A stretch of DNA of 64,000 nucleotides from Hyphomicrobium sp. (GCA_016716675.1 JADJVG010000007.1:62001-126000); one strand, 5' to 3'. Positions 16,162-26,387 are shown, numbered from the stretch's first letter. The notes: generated from the letters alone by a model not told the origin. Made by a program: numbers and translations.

Positions 16162-17307
16162 ATGCTCCGCCGATTGATCATTGTCGCTCTCCTGGCCACA
16201 GGTCTGCCGGGACCGTTGTCCGCACAGGGCGGCCCGCCAGCGTTGAGCGTTACGGTTGCCCCACCCCTCTCCAAGCGCATCAAGGCTTGGGACGAATATT
16301 CCGGCCGCTTTGAAGCGGTCGAGCGCGTTGAAGTGCGCCCGCGCGTTTCTGGATTCATCGAGGAGGTGAATTTCAAGGATGGCTCGCTTGTAAACGCCGG
16401 TGACCTGTTGTTCACGCTCGATAAGCGTCCGTTCGAGATCGCCGTTGAAAGCGCGGCTGCAGAAGTTACGCGCCAAGAGGCGCAAGTTCTCCTGGCTGCC
16501 ACCGAAGTCGAACGTGCCGAACCACTGGCACGCTCCAAGGTCATGAGCGAACAGGTTTTCGACCAGCGTAAAGCTTCGTTGAAGGTTGCCGACGCCCAAT
16601 TACTCGCCGCCAAGGCCGCCTTGGAAGCCGCTAAACTCAATCTCGAGTGGGCAGAAGTGAGGGCACCAATTTCGGGGCGCATTTCCGACAAGAAAATCGA
16701 CCCCGGCAACCTCGTATCTGGTGGACAATCAGACTCGACGCTGATGGCGACGATCGTCACGATTGATCCAATTCACTTCGAGTTTGACGTCGCCGAGTCC
16801 GACTACTTGCGTTACTCCCGCTTGAACCTATCCGGCGAGCGCGTGTCTTCGCGCGAAACCAACACTCCGGTTCGCTTGCGGCTCGCCGACGAAAATGATT
16901 TTATGCACGAAGGCAAGATGGACTTCGTTGACAATGCCCTGAACGAGCGGTCGGGAACCATGCGTGGCCGGGCACTGTTCGATAACAAGGATGGCCTGCT
17001 TGCGCCCGGCGTGTTCGCGCGTCTTGCGCTGTTTGGCGGCGAGTTTGACGCGTTCCTCGTGCCCGACTCGGTCATCGTGTCGGACCAAGCTCGTAAGATC
17101 GTGTTCACCGTCAACGCCGAAAACGTCGTGACGGCTACGCCCGTTGTCCTCGGAAAACTTTCTGACGGCCTTCGTGTGATCAAGAGCGGACTGAAGGCGG
17201 ACGATCGCGTCGTGATCGAGGCCATTGCAACCCCGATGGTGCGCCCTGGAGCGAAAGTCACTCCAACACCCGGCACGATCACCGAGACCGTAGCCGAAAA
17301 CAAGTAA
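16162..17307 (+). CDS. RND efflux periplasmic adaptor (membrane fusion protein)
   Basis: A 381-residue MFP. It has a signal peptide (LRRLIIVALLATGLPGPLSA), an N-terminal barrel/lipoyl half (VEVRPRVSGFIEEVNFKDGS, LVNAGDLLFTLD), an alpha-hairpin about residues 90-160 (AAAEVTRQEAQVLLAATEVE), the second lipoyl half (WAEVRAPISGRISDKKIDPG) and a C-terminal beta barrel. It links the inner-membrane pump encoded 37 bases downstream to an outer-membrane channel. AGGA lies 6 bases before the chosen ATG. No lipobox Cys is seen, so it is probably soluble in the periplasm. No tolC-like gene and no repressor gene lie next to the pair. Confidence 0.9.
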   Translation: MLRRLIIVALLATGLPGPLSAQGGPPALSVTVAPPLSKRIKAWDEYSGRFEAVERVEVRPRVSGFIEEVNFKDGSLVNAGDLLFTLDKRPFEIAVESAAAEVTRQEAQVLLAATEVERAEPLARSKVMSEQVFDQRKASLKVADAQLLAAKAALEAAKLNLEWAEVRAPISGRISDKKIDPGNLVSGGQSDSTLMATIVTIDPIHFEFDVAESDYLRYSRLNLSGERVSSRETNTPVRLRLADENDFMHEGKMDFVDNALNERSGTMRGRALFDNKDGLLAPGVFARLALFGGEFDAFLVPDSVIVSDQARKIVFTVNAENVVTATPVVLGKLSDGLRVIKSGLKADDRVVIEAIATPMVRPGAKVTPTPGTITETVAENK

Positions 17308-17344
17308 TTCAGCGACACCTTAAGGCGTTTGGAACCTAAATATC

Positions 17345-20300
17345 ATGCGATTTTCGCACTTTTTCGTTGACCGGCCGATCTTTGCGACAGTCGTGGCGCT
17401 CCTGATTGTGATCGTTGGTGCCATCGCGCAGATGGCATTGCCGATTGCCGAATACCCTGACATCGCGCCGCCGACCGTCAACGTGCGCGCCACCTATCCA
17501 GGTGCCTCCGCCAAGGTCGTCGCCGAGACCGTCGCTACGCCGCTGGAACAGGAAATCAACGGCGTCGACGACATGCTATACGTGCAGTCGCAGTCGACCG
17601 GCGACGGCCAGTTGTCGATCAACGTCGTGTTCAAACCCGGCACCAACGTCGATCAGGCGCAGGTTCTCGTGCAGAACCGCGTCGCTGTCGCCGAGCCGCG
17701 TTTGCCGGAAGATGTTCGCCGCGTCGGTGTCGTGGTCCGCAAAGCGTCCCCCGACCTGATGATGGTCGTGCACATGAATTCGCCCGACGGCACCCGCGAT
17801 CAACAGTACGTTTCGAACTATGCAACGCTGTACGTGAAGGATGTGCTGACCCGCATCGACGGCGTCGGCAACGTCAACGTATTCGGTGCGCGCGATTTCG
17901 CGATGCGCGTTTGGCTCGATCCTGCAAAGCTTGCCGCTCGCAATCTGACAGCGGGCGACGTCGTCGCGGCGCTGCGTGCGTCGAACCTGCAAGTGGCCGC
18001 CGGGTCAATCAACCAGCCGCCAGCACATTCCGACAACGCATTCCAACTGCAGGTGACCACGCTTGGGCGTTTGACGACCACCGATCAGTTCGAGGAAATC
18101 GTCGTGCGCGCAGAAACCGACGGATCGCTGGTCCGTTTGCGCGACGTCGCTCGTGTCGAGCTTGGCGCACAGGATTACCTGGTCAACGCGTATCTCAATA
18201 ATAAGTTCGCGACCGGCATCGGTATCTATCAGCGCCCCGGCTCTAACGCTCTCTCCACCGCCGACGCGATCAAGGCGACCATGGAGAGCCTGAAGAAAGA
18301 TTTCCCGCCGGGCGTCGATTACAGCATCGTCTACAATCCGACGGACTTCATTCGATCGTCGGTTTCGGCCGTTGTTACGACGCTTTTTGAGGCGGTTGCA
18401 CTCGTTGTGTTGGTCGTCATCGTGTTCCTTCAAACGTGGCGCGCGGCCGTTATTCCGATTGTCGCGATCCCTGTGTCGCTGATCGGCACCTTCGCGATCA
18501 TGGGCGCCGTCGGCATCACCTTCAACACGCTGTCGCTCTTTGGATTGGTGCTTGCCATCGGCATTGTCGTCGATGACGCGATTGTCGTCGTCGAGAACGT
18601 CGAGCGATGTTTGCGCGAGGGCATGACGCCAAAAGAGGCAGCCCACAAAACCATGGATGAGGTGGGCAGCGCCGTGCTCGCGATCAGCCTCGTGCTCATC
18701 GCGGTCTTCATTCCGACGGCATTCATTTCGGGCCTGCAGGGCACGTTTTATCGTCAGTTTGCAATCACGATTGCGGCGGCAACGGCAATCTCCGCACTTG
18801 TATCGTTGACGTTGTCCCCGGCACTCGCAGCGCTGCTGCTGCGGCCGCATGTCGAACACGACGAGAAGACCGGCGTTCTGCACGCGCTCGGTGCGCCGCT
18901 GCGCTGGTTCTTCCACGGCTTCAATCGCATGTTCGACCTCTTTTCGAGTGGTTTCGGCTGGCTGACTGGAAAACTGATCCGGCTTGGAGCGATCATGCTG
19001 CTCCTCTATGCCGGATTGCTTGGATTAACGTGGCACCGGCTTGAATCTACGCCGACCGGACTCATCCCGCAGCTCGACCGAACGTATCTCATCGTCGCAT
19101 TTCAGTTGCCGCCGGGTTCGACACTCGCGCGCACGGATGCCGTGATCCGCAAGGCCGCCGACATTCTGAACAGTCGCAAAGGCGTTTACGCATCCATTCA
19201 ATTCGTTGGACTGGATGGCGCGACGTTTACGAACGCTCCAAACGCCGGCGTGATCTTCTTGCGGCTTGATAGCTTCGAGGAGCGTGCCGCTGAGGGCCTC
19301 ACCAAGGATGGCATTCTGAAAGACGTCCGCACCGAAATGGCCAAGATCAAAGAGGCCTTCGCCATTGTGATCGAGCCACCGTCGGTGCCGGGCATTGGCA
19401 CAGGCGGCGGCATCAAAGGCTATGTCCAAGACCGCGCCGGGCGCGGTCTGCAGGCGCTTGAAGCCGCAACGTTCACTGCTGTCGGCGCGACCAACCAAAC
19501 CCCCGGTTTCGCGCAAGCCTTCACGCTATATAACACGCGCACACCGCAGATTTTCGCCGACATTGACCGCGTCAAAGCCGAGAAACTGGGCGTGCCCATT
19601 TCGCGGGTTTTCGACACGCTGTCGGTGTACATGGGATCGTCATACGTCAACGACTTCAATCTGCTCGGCCGCACCTTCCGTGTTACGGCGCAGGCCGACA
19701 ATCCGTTCCGATTGGATGTGAGTGACGTCGCCAACCTGAAGACGACGAACGTGGAAGGCGAGATGGTGCCGCTCGGGGCCGTCGCTGCCTTCAACAACAC
19801 CACCGACGCTTATCGCGTCCCGCGATACAACCTCTATCCGGCAGCGGAATTGCAGGCCGCCATGGCGCCCGGCACATCCACCGGACAGGGCATTGCGGCC
19901 ATCGAAAACATTGCCGCGACGAAGCTGCCGTCGGGTTTTGGCTTCGAATGGACCGAGATCGCGCTTCAGCAGAAGCTCGGTGGCAATACCGCAATGATCG
20001 CATTCGGCCTTGCCGTCGTCTTCGTGTTCCTGCTGCTAGCCGCGCTCTACGAGAGTTGGCTGTTGCCGCTCGCCGTCATTCTCATCGTGCCGATGTGTAT
20101 TCTGGCCGCGATGATCGGCGTCAACATCCGCGGCTTTGATCGCAACATTCTGGTTGAGATCGGCTTGGTGGTGCTGGTCGGCCTAGCGGCGAAAAACGCG
20201 ATTTTGATCGTCGAGTTCGCCAAGCAGGCCGAAGACGAGCAAGGCATGAACCGGTTCGACGCCGCTGTCGAAGCCGCGCGGACGCGCCTGCGGCCAATTC

Positions 20301-20518
20301 TGATGACCTCCCTTGCCTTCATCCTCGGCGTCGTGCCACTCGTGTTCGCGAGCGGAGCGGGCGCGGAAATGCGGCAATCGCTCGGAACGGCCGTATTCTC
20401 CGGCATGATCGGCGTTACGCTGTTCGGGCTGATCTTCACGCCACTGTTCTACGTTCTGGTCAGAGGCGTCTCGGCAAAATTGTCCAGAAAGCCAGCCGCA
20501 ACGCCGCCCGTGACGTAA
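17345..20518 (+). CDS. RND multidrug efflux transporter, HAE1 family inner-membrane pump
   Basis: A 1057-residue AcrB/MexB-type proton antiporter. The first membrane helix (FVDRPIFATVVALLIVIVGA) is followed by a large periplasmic loop, helices 2-6, a second periplasmic loop and helices 8-12. The proton-relay pair Asp410-Asp411 is seen in IGIVVDDAIVVVENVER, and the second-half signature LVVLVGLAAKNAILIVEFAK is present. Length and motif order are normal. Together with the upstream adaptor it should expel amphiphilic drugs, solvents or metabolites; the substrate cannot be told from the sequence. An outer-membrane factor must come from elsewhere in the genome. Confidence 0.93.
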   Translation: MRFSHFFVDRPIFATVVALLIVIVGAIAQMALPIAEYPDIAPPTVNVRATYPGASAKVVAETVATPLEQEINGVDDMLYVQSQSTGDGQLSINVVFKPGTNVDQAQVLVQNRVAVAEPRLPEDVRRVGVVVRKASPDLMMVVHMNSPDGTRDQQYVSNYATLYVKDVLTRIDGVGNVNVFGARDFAMRVWLDPAKLAARNLTAGDVVAALRASNLQVAAGSINQPPAHSDNAFQLQVTTLGRLTTTDQFEEIVVRAETDGSLVRLRDVARVELGAQDYLVNAYLNNKFATGIGIYQRPGSNALSTADAIKATMESLKKDFPPGVDYSIVYNPTDFIRSSVSAVVTTLFEAVALVVLVVIVFLQTWRAAVIPIVAIPVSLIGTFAIMGAVGITFNTLSLFGLVLAIGIVVDDAIVVVENVERCLREGMTPKEAAHKTMDEVGSAVLAISLVLIAVFIPTAFISGLQGTFYRQFAITIAAATAISALVSLTLSPALAALLLRPHVEHDEKTGVLHALGAPLRWFFHGFNRMFDLFSSGFGWLTGKLIRLGAIMLLLYAGLLGLTWHRLESTPTGLIPQLDRTYLIVAFQLPPGSTLARTDAVIRKAADILNSRKGVYASIQFVGLDGATFTNAPNAGVIFLRLDSFEERAAEGLTKDGILKDVRTEMAKIKEAFAIVIEPPSVPGIGTGGGIKGYVQDRAGRGLQALEAATFTAVGATNQTPGFAQAFTLYNTRTPQIFADIDRVKAEKLGVPISRVFDTLSVYMGSSYVNDFNLLGRTFRVTAQADNPFRLDVSDVANLKTTNVEGEMVPLGAVAAFNNTTDAYRVPRYNLYPAAELQAAMAPGTSTGQGIAAIENIAATKLPSGFGFEWTEIALQQKLGGNTAMIAFGLAVVFVFLLLAALYESWLLPLAVILIVPMCILAAMIGVNIRGFDRNILVEIGLVVLVGLAAKNAILIVEFAKQAEDEQGMNRFDAAVEAARTRLRPILMTSLAFILGVVPLVFASGAGAEMRQSLGTAVFSGMIGVTLFGLIFTPLFYVLVRGVSAKLSRKPAATPPVT

Positions 20519-20656
20519 GCATCCACCAGGGGGCGGCTAAGCATGGCGCTGGCCGACCCAACCGCGACAGCCTTACACTCTGTTACAGATCGCGGAACGC
20601 GTCTAAGAGCGGTATACTAAAGTCGCGTCCCCCTATTGTGAGACCTGGCCGTACCG

Positions 20657-21244
20657 ATGACAAAACCGAAGAAGCCGAGCCGCGCCGACGTCGAAGCCGC
20701 CGTCAAGACGATCATCCGCTGGACCGGCGACGATCCGGCGCGTGACGGCCTGCATGAAACTCCGGCGCGGGTCACGCGTGCGTTTGAAGAGTTCTTCAAA
20801 GGCTACGACGAAGACCCCGAAGCCATCCTTCAGAAGACCTTCGAAGAGATCGAGGGCTATGATGAGATGATCGTGCTGCGCGGGATCCGGTTCGAGAGCC
20901 ACTGCGAACATCACATGGCTCCGATCATCGGGCGCGCCTGGGTGGCCTACATTCCGCGCGGCCGGGTGGTTGGCATTTCAAAGCTCGCCCGCGTTGTGGA
21001 CGCCTATGCTAAGCGCCTACAAATCCAAGAGAAAATGACGGCGCAGATCGCAAATACGATTCAGAAAATTCTGGAACCCGAGGGCGTTGCCGTGGTGATC
21101 AAGGCCGAGCATCACTGCATGACGACGCGCGGTGTCCATAAGCACGGCACCGACATGGTGACGAGCCGCATGCTCGGCGTCTTCCGCGATAACCCGATCA
21201 CGCGCCAAGAATTTCTGGCAATGGTCACTGACCCTCAGGCGTAA
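20657..21244 (+). CDS. folE: GTP cyclohydrolase I
   Basis: A 195-residue type I enzyme that converts GTP to 7,8-dihydroneopterin triphosphate, the first step of tetrahydrofolate synthesis. The zinc ligands Cys83 and His86 lie in [11 protein letters not shown] and Cys154 in [16 protein letters not shown]; the substrate-binding stretch [22 protein letters not shown] is present. Full length; active as a homodecamer in the cytoplasm. It stands alone, reads toward truA and overlaps the end of that gene by 10 bases. Confidence 0.95.
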   Translation: MTKPKKPSRADVEAAVKTIIRWTGDDPARDGLHETPARVTRAFEEFFKGYDEDPEAILQKTFEEIEGYDEMIVLRGIRFESHCEHHMAPIIGRAWVAYIPRGRVVGISKLARVVDAYAKRLQIQEKMTAQIANTIQKILEPEGVAVVIKAEHHCMTTRGVHKHGTDMVTSRMLGVFRDNPITRQEFLAMVTDPQA

Positions 21245-21975
21245 CGCACGTCCGCCAAATAAAGCCCGGTCGATGGCGCAACGGTTCCGCACGCCGTCCG
21301 GTCGCGCGCCGCAAGCGCCTGCGCGAGATGGTCCTTCGTCCACTTGCCCTCGCCGACATGCTTCAAGCTGCCGACCATCGAGCGCACTTGATTGTGCAGA
21401 AACGAACGCGCCACTACCGTGCAGTGGATCTCATCGCCAATACAGACGACGTCAAAGCGCTCTAGCGTTTTTTCCGGTGACGCCGCCTGGCACTGCGTCG
21501 CGCGGAACGTCGTAAAATCGTGATGCCCGACGAATACGGTTGCGGCGTCCACCATCGCGGGCGCGTCCAGCGGGTTGATCAGCCACCACACGCGATCGCG
21601 CTCCAACACCGGCGGCGCGCGCCGCGTCAGGATACGATAGAGATAGCGCCGTTCGATGGCGCTAAAGCGGGCATCGAACTCTGGCGCGACACACGTGCAA
21701 TCGAGAACCGCAATCGGATGCGGGCGCAAATGAAAGTTCAGCGCATCGCGAACACGCCCTGGCGCCCAATCCTTGCTCAGATCGAAATGCGCCACTTGAT
21801 GCAAGGCGTGCACGCCGGCATCGGTACGGCCAGCGCCACGCACGCTCGGAGTTTCACCCGAAAATTTGAAGATCGCAGCTTCGATCGCGCCCTGCACGGA
21901 GACGCCAATCGCCTGCCGCTGCCAGCCGACAAACGGCGTGCCGTCATATTCCAGAACGATTGAAAAGCGGGGCAT
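21235..21975 (-). CDS. truA: tRNA pseudouridine(38-40) synthase TruA
   Basis: A 246-residue pseudouridine synthase that modifies positions 38-40 of tRNA anticodon arms. The catalytic Asp52 is in [27 protein letters not shown] near the start and [13 protein letters not shown] near the end are also family motifs. Full length. It belongs to the def-fmt-truA group common in alphaproteobacteria, here interrupted by a small secreted-protein gene, and is convergent with folE. Confidence 0.95.
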   Translation of the reverse strand: MPRFSIVLEYDGTPFVGWQRQAIGVSVQGAIEAAIFKFSGETPSVRGAGRTDAGVHALHQVAHFDLSKDWAPGRVRDALNFHLRPHPIAVLDCTCVAPEFDARFSAIERRYLYRILTRRAPPVLERDRVWWLINPLDAPAMVDAATVFVGHHDFTTFRATQCQAASPEKTLERFDVVCIGDEIHCTVVARSFLHNQVRSMVGSLKHVGEGKWTKDHLAQALAARDRTACGTVAPSTGLYLADVRYA

Positions 21976-22002
21976 TGCGCGGCTCAGGTGAACACGAGTG
22001 GG

Positions 22003-22022
22003 GAGCGGCTATCTAGCCGCTC
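22003..22022. repeat. Perfect hairpin upstream of truA
   Basis: GAGCGGCTA and TAGCCGCTC form a 9-bp stem with a 2-base loop between the small secreted-protein gene and truA (both minus strand). No T-run follows; it may partially separate expression of the two genes. Confidence 0.4.
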
Positions 22023-22069
22023 GCACTGCCAAGAGCAACGTTTACCCAAACCTCGGCGTCTCGAGCAAC

Positions 22070-22477
22070 TCAGCGAACGCCACCAACGCCGCCGCGGTGC
22101 TGGGGAACGGCATGATTGCCGCCATAGCGGCCAGGGCCGTAGCCGCCAAAGTAATATCCGGCTGGGCGACGTGTATTGCCGGCGCCCGACGACGATGATC
22201 CGTCGCCCGAATTGTAGTTACGGATCGTGCGGTTTTCATAAACGCGCGTCTCGTGAAAACCGAGCGTCAGCGGCGTCGCATTATCGGGATTGATGATCAC
22301 CTGGCGCACCGGCGGCAGAGGGCGAATAACGCGAACGCCTTCTTCGAGTGTCACGGTCGCGCCATAGAACGGGCGCGGCTCGATGCGCGTCGTGTAGCCT
22401 TGGGCTTGAGCAGCTGTCACGCCAAGCGCTGCAAACGCCAGCGCAGAAAGCGATACGGTAGCGGGCTTCCAAAACAT
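22070..22477 (-). CDS. Small secreted protein of unknown function, glycine-rich C-terminus
   Basis: A protein of about 135 residues with a clear signal peptide (FWKPATVSLSALAFAALGVT, cleaved after AQA), a middle part with RVIRPLPPVRQVIINPDN and VYENRTIRNYNSGDG, and a tail rich in Gly, Tyr and Arg (YYFGGYGPGRYGG). I recognise no family. The start at 22477 is preferred because it opens the signal peptide and AGAGGA lies upstream; the longer reading from 22546 adds a polar leader. It is inserted between fmt and truA on the same strand. Likely periplasmic or envelope-associated. Confidence 0.55.
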   Translation of the reverse strand: MFWKPATVSLSALAFAALGVTAAQAQGYTTRIEPRPFYGATVTLEEGVRVIRPLPPVRQVIINPDNATPLTLGFHETRVYENRTIRNYNSGDGSSSSGAGNTRRPAGYYFGGYGPGRYGGNHAVPQHRGGVGGVR

Positions 22478-22578
22478 CAGTGTAATTCCTCTGGGCAACT
22501 TCCAAACGCGATGCCCATATCTTAACGGCGCATCAATGGTTGCCACAGCACTTTACGCGTTATCCTTAATGGCGCGCC

Positions 22579-23535
22579 CTACGATGCGCCTGGATTGGCG
22601 TGCATGAGGACGCGCATGCCGGACGCGATTTTGAACCCGCGCAAAAATTCGTCGATCCCCGCGGGCTTCTTGCCGGCGCGCTGCACGTCGATCAACCGGA
22701 TAGCACCCACCCCGCACGCAATCGTCAGCCGGTCATCGAGGATCATGCCCGGCTTGCCATTGCCCTCGGCTGCGGCGGCGCGAAGCACTTTGACGCGTTC
22801 GGTTTTGCCGCCGCTGTCGATCTCAAACCACGCACCCGGAAACGGAGAGAGACCGTGAATGTGGCTGACAACCGCCGACGCGGGACTGCTGAAGTCAATG
22901 CGCGCTTCGGCCTTATCGATTTTTGCAGCATACGTCACGCCGTCCGCGGGCTGCGCGGACGCCTGCAACGATCCGGCTTCGAGTTTGGCAAGCGCTTCGA
23001 CGATGATTTCAGCGCCCGCTTTCGCGAGCACATCATGCAGCTCGCCGGCAGTCGTCTGCGGTGTGATGGCGATGGCCCGCGCCAGACAGACAGGCCCAGT
23101 ATCAAGCCCGCGCTCCATGCGCATGACCATGACGGCGGTTTCGCTATCGCCCGCCATGATGGCGCGCTGAATAGGCGCCGCACCGCGCCAACGCGGCAGT
23201 TTGGAGGCGTGCACGTTGAAGCACCCGAAACGCGGCGCCGCCAGCACGGCTTCCGGCAGGATCAAGCCATAAGCAACGACCACCGCCGCATCGGCGCCAT
23301 GCGCTGCAAACGCGGCGCGATCGTCCTGCGCCTTGAAGTTCAACGGCGTTAGGATTTTCAGGCCCTTTTGAAGGGCATAGCGATGCACCGGAGACGGCTG
23401 CTCGGCCATGCCACGTCCAGCCGGACGCGGCGGCTGGCTGTAAACCGCAACGACGCGGTGACCGGCGGCAAGGATCGCGTCAAGCACCAGCACGGCAAAG
23501 TCGGGAGTACCCATGAAAACGATGTCGAGCGCCAT
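22579..23535 (-). CDS. fmt: Methionyl-tRNA formyltransferase
   Basis: A 318-residue enzyme that formylates the initiator Met-tRNA using 10-formyl-tetrahydrofolate. The N-terminal formyltransferase domain shows IVFMGTPDFAV, YSQPPRPAGRGM and the catalytic-loop region NVHASKLPRWRGAAPIQRAI; the C-terminal tRNA-binding domain follows from about residue 205. Start chosen at 23535, where AGAGGTG precedes by 6 bases; the frame extends to 23559 without support. It follows def by 48 bases and is probably co-transcribed with it, the usual pairing of formylation and deformylation. Confidence 0.95.
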   Translation of the reverse strand: MALDIVFMGTPDFAVLVLDAILAAGHRVVAVYSQPPRPAGRGMAEQPSPVHRYALQKGLKILTPLNFKAQDDRAAFAAHGADAAVVVAYGLILPEAVLAAPRFGCFNVHASKLPRWRGAAPIQRAIMAGDSETAVMVMRMERGLDTGPVCLARAIAITPQTTAGELHDVLAKAGAEIIVEALAKLEAGSLQASAQPADGVTYAAKIDKAEARIDFSSPASAVVSHIHGLSPFPGAWFEIDSGGKTERVKVLRAAAAEGNGKPGMILDDRLTIACGVGAIRLIDVQRAGKKPAGIDEFLRGFKIASGMRVLMHANPGAS

Positions 23536-23583
23536 GGATTCACCTCTCAGCACCGACACCGGCCTGCGAAATTTGATGGTGCG

Positions 23584-24087
23584 CTAGCGCGCTTGCTTCT
23601 TGAATTTGCGGATCACAATATCGCGCTTCAGCCGCGACAGGAAATCAATGATCAGATGCCCGTCGAGATGATCCAGCTCATGCTGAATGGCGGTGGCGAG
23701 CAAACCGTCGGCGGCCAGTTCCTGTTGCTTGCCGGCGCGGTCGATGAAGCGCACCGTCACCGTCTCCGGGCGCTCGATATCGACGCGCACATCGGGGATC
23801 GACAAGCAGCCTTCTTCGTACATGCGCGTCGTCTGGCCCAGCGCGATAATCTCCGGATTGACCATGACGAGCGGGCTTTTGGGCTCGCCTTCATCGGCGG
23901 TATCCAGAACGACGATGCGGCGCGGCACGCCAACTTGAATGGCCGCAAGCCCGATGCCGGGTGCGGCGTACATCGTCTCCAACATGTCGTCCATCAGCTT
24001 GACGACAGCCTCATCCACGCGCTCCACGGGATCAGAGATCTTGCGCAGCACCGGATCGGGCAGGGTAATGATCGGTAAGGTGGCCAT
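23584..24087 (-). CDS. def: Peptide deformylase
   Basis: A 167-residue metalloenzyme that removes the formyl group from nascent proteins. All three motifs are intact: GIGLAAIQ (from Gly44), EGCLSIP with metal ligand Cys94, and QHELDHLDG with ligands His136 and His140 and catalytic Glu137. The start is ATG 24087; an ATG 9 bases earlier is in frame. First gene of the def-fmt group. Confidence 0.96.
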   Translation of the reverse strand: MATLPIITLPDPVLRKISDPVERVDEAVVKLMDDMLETMYAAPGIGLAAIQVGVPRRIVVLDTADEGEPKSPLVMVNPEIIALGQTTRMYEEGCLSIPDVRVDIERPETVTVRFIDRAGKQQELAADGLLATAIQHELDHLDGHLIIDFLSRLKRDIVIRKFKKQAR

Positions 24088-24398
24088 ATGCTTCACATAT
24101 GGAAGCTATTCGCCCGGGTCAATGGCGGTTCGCCCCCTGCGTCAGTCGTTCCCAGAACCAACCCCTGCCGGCCTCATCCCGCGCCCCTAGAATGGCCGTA
24201 ATGGGCATTTGCAGCGCGGCGTTGCCTCTTGGGATCAGCGAGAAAACTGTCACCCAAACAGACGCCCGCCCGTGCCCTGCCAAAGGCACCCCCGGGGCCA
24301 AGGCCAGGACTGGTAACGACGGTCATCTCGGAAACATGATGCTCGCAACGTCAGCGCGCGGCGTGCGGCGGGCCTTTGCCGCCAATCCAGCCTTCGCG
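24088..24398. other. Gene-free stretch upstream of def
   Basis: About 310 bases with no convincing gene or RNA. A 60-codon minus-strand frame (24119-24301) has a TTG start, no ribosome site and no recognisable content, so I do not call it. Confidence 0.35.
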
Positions 24399-26387
24399 TC
24401 AGTGCAGCGTGCGCGTCGGCGCGATCCACCTTGCCGCTGGTGCGCCTTCCAGCGCCCGCGCCACTTTGTCGGGCTGATAGCCTTCCACCGTCCGCATCAA
24501 GACCGCCTGAATGGTATCGACGTCGCGAATGGCGATCGCGGCACGCAACAATTCGAGTTCGCGCTTCAGTTCGCCCGGCGCAAGGAACGGTTCGTCGGAC
24601 CGGAGAATTCGCGGGTGCTCGGTTCCGCTCGTGGCCCCGCCGATCAGAAGCTCCTCGTACAGTTTCTCGCCGGGGCGCAATCCGCAGAAGACAATGTCGA
24701 TGTCGCCATTGGGATTGGCATCATCACGCACTTCAAGTCCGCTGAGACGGATCATCAAACGGGCTAGATCGACGATCTTCACAGGCTCGCCCATGTCGAG
24801 CACGAACACATCGCCACCCTTGGCCATAGCGCCCGCCTGGATGACGAGTTCGGCGGCTTCCGGGATCGACATGAAATACCGGATCACCTCGGGATGGGTC
24901 ACGGTGACCGGTCCGCCCGCCTTGATCTGTCGCCGGAACAGGCCAACGACCGATCCGGAACTATCGAGCACATTGCCAAAACGCACCATCGTGAAGACGG
25001 TCGATGGGTGCTGCGAGGCGCGCGCCTGCAGTACCAATTCCGCCAGCCGCTTGCTCGCCCCCATGACATTCGTCGGGCTGACGGCCTTGTCGGTCGAGAT
25101 CAGAACGAAGTTTTCGACGCCATGCGCGACCGCCGCCTCGGCGACGATCTCCGTGCCGAATATGTTGTTCGTCAGACCGACACCCGGATTGTGCTCCACC
25201 ATCGGCACATGCTTGTAAGCTGCCGCATGATAGATTGTGGCGATCCGGTGCGTGCCGATTGCGTCCGACACCACTTGAGCATCGAGCACAGACCCGAGCA
25301 CGGCGATAATCCGAGGCCGGTGCTGCTCCGGCAAGAGCGACACGATCTCGATTGCTTCCATTTCGATGGCAAACAACGCCGGTTCTGATAGGTCGAGCAG
25401 CACCAGACATGCCGGCTTCTGGCGCAGCACCTGGCGCACCAACTCAGAGCCGACGGAACCGCCGGCTCCGGTGACAAGAATATTTTTGTTCTCGATGTTG
25501 CGTGACAGCAGATTGGCAATCGGCGGCACGCTATCGCGCCCAAGCAAATCTGCAACATCGAGAGGCCTGAGATCGGTCACCGCGACCTGGCCTCTGGCGA
25601 TATCGGTCAAAGACGGCATGACCTTCACGCTGACCGGCAGGTGCTGCAATTCCTTCATGACCAGACGACGCAAGTGGCGGTCAGTCGACGGGATGGCGAG
25701 CAGAACCTCTTTGACCTCGAACCGCTCGATGATCCGGCCGAGACGGTCCGGTCGCTGCACCTTGATGCCGCTGACGTATTGCCCCCACAGCGTCGGCGAG
25801 ACGTCGCAGAACGCCACGACCTCTCGATCCGTCATACGCGTCAGAGCGCGCGCCAGTTCGACGCCTGCCGGCCCCGCGCCATAAATAACGACGGATACTC
25901 GCGGCACATCCGGATCAAATCGCGGCAGTACGATCCCTGATGACTTGAGCATCCACGCCAGCAGTTGCCGCGACAGCATCACCGCTGCAATGGATGCAAA
26001 ACCGTAAGTGATAACAGCCGAACGCGGCACACCCTGTTGCCCGGACATGAACACCACGAGCGCCCAGACCAGAACGGCAATGGTCACCGCTCCGACGATC
26101 CGTGTATTGCCGCGCGACCCGAGATAGCGCGTGACCATGCGATAAAGGCCAGCATACGAGAACGAAATGATCGTCAGCACAGGACCGGAGACAAGCAAGA
26201 AGACCAGTGCCGCACTATCCGGCCAAAACGACGTGCCGAGCCGAAGGATCATGAGCGCCCACAGCACTGCGGACAGCATCAAGAAATCGAGAACCATCAG
26301 GAGCGCGCGTTTTTTGTGGCGCGGCAGATCCAACAGCCACTGGCGAAGCGACGGACGAGCAGAATTGCCGACTGGACTTTCAGTCAC
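24399..26387 (-). CDS. Polysaccharide biosynthesis nucleoside-sugar epimerase/dehydratase (CapD/WbpM/FlaA1 type)
   Basis: A 662-residue inner-membrane protein. Four hydrophobic helices fill about residues 30-155, followed by a first Rossmann-like domain (VVIYGAGPAGVELARALTRM) and then the catalytic SDR domain with ILVTGAGGSVGSELVRQVL, YHAAAYKHVPMVEHNP and STDKAVSPTNVMGASKRLAE, where Met replaces the usual catalytic Tyr of YxxxK, as in this family. It should convert a UDP-sugar (often UDP-GlcNAc, 4,6-dehydration) for capsule, O-antigen or exopolysaccharide. It stands without other polysaccharide genes here. Confidence 0.88.
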   Translation of the reverse strand: MTESPVGNSARPSLRQWLLDLPRHKKRALLMVLDFLMLSAVLWALMILRLGTSFWPDSAALVFLLVSGPVLTIISFSYAGLYRMVTRYLGSRGNTRIVGAVTIAVLVWALVVFMSGQQGVPRSAVITYGFASIAAVMLSRQLLAWMLKSSGIVLPRFDPDVPRVSVVIYGAGPAGVELARALTRMTDREVVAFCDVSPTLWGQYVSGIKVQRPDRLGRIIERFEVKEVLLAIPSTDRHLRRLVMKELQHLPVSVKVMPSLTDIARGQVAVTDLRPLDVADLLGRDSVPPIANLLSRNIENKNILVTGAGGSVGSELVRQVLRQKPACLVLLDLSEPALFAIEMEAIEIVSLLPEQHRPRIIAVLGSVLDAQVVSDAIGTHRIATIYHAAAYKHVPMVEHNPGVGLTNNIFGTEIVAEAAVAHGVENFVLISTDKAVSPTNVMGASKRLAELVLQARASQHPSTVFTMVRFGNVLDSSGSVVGLFRRQIKAGGPVTVTHPEVIRYFMSIPEAAELVIQAGAMAKGGDVFVLDMGEPVKIVDLARLMIRLSGLEVRDDANPNGDIDIVFCGLRPGEKLYEELLIGGATSGTEHPRILRSDEPFLAPGELKRELELLRAAIAIRDVDTIQAVLMRTVEGYQPDKVARALEGAPAARWIAPTRTLH

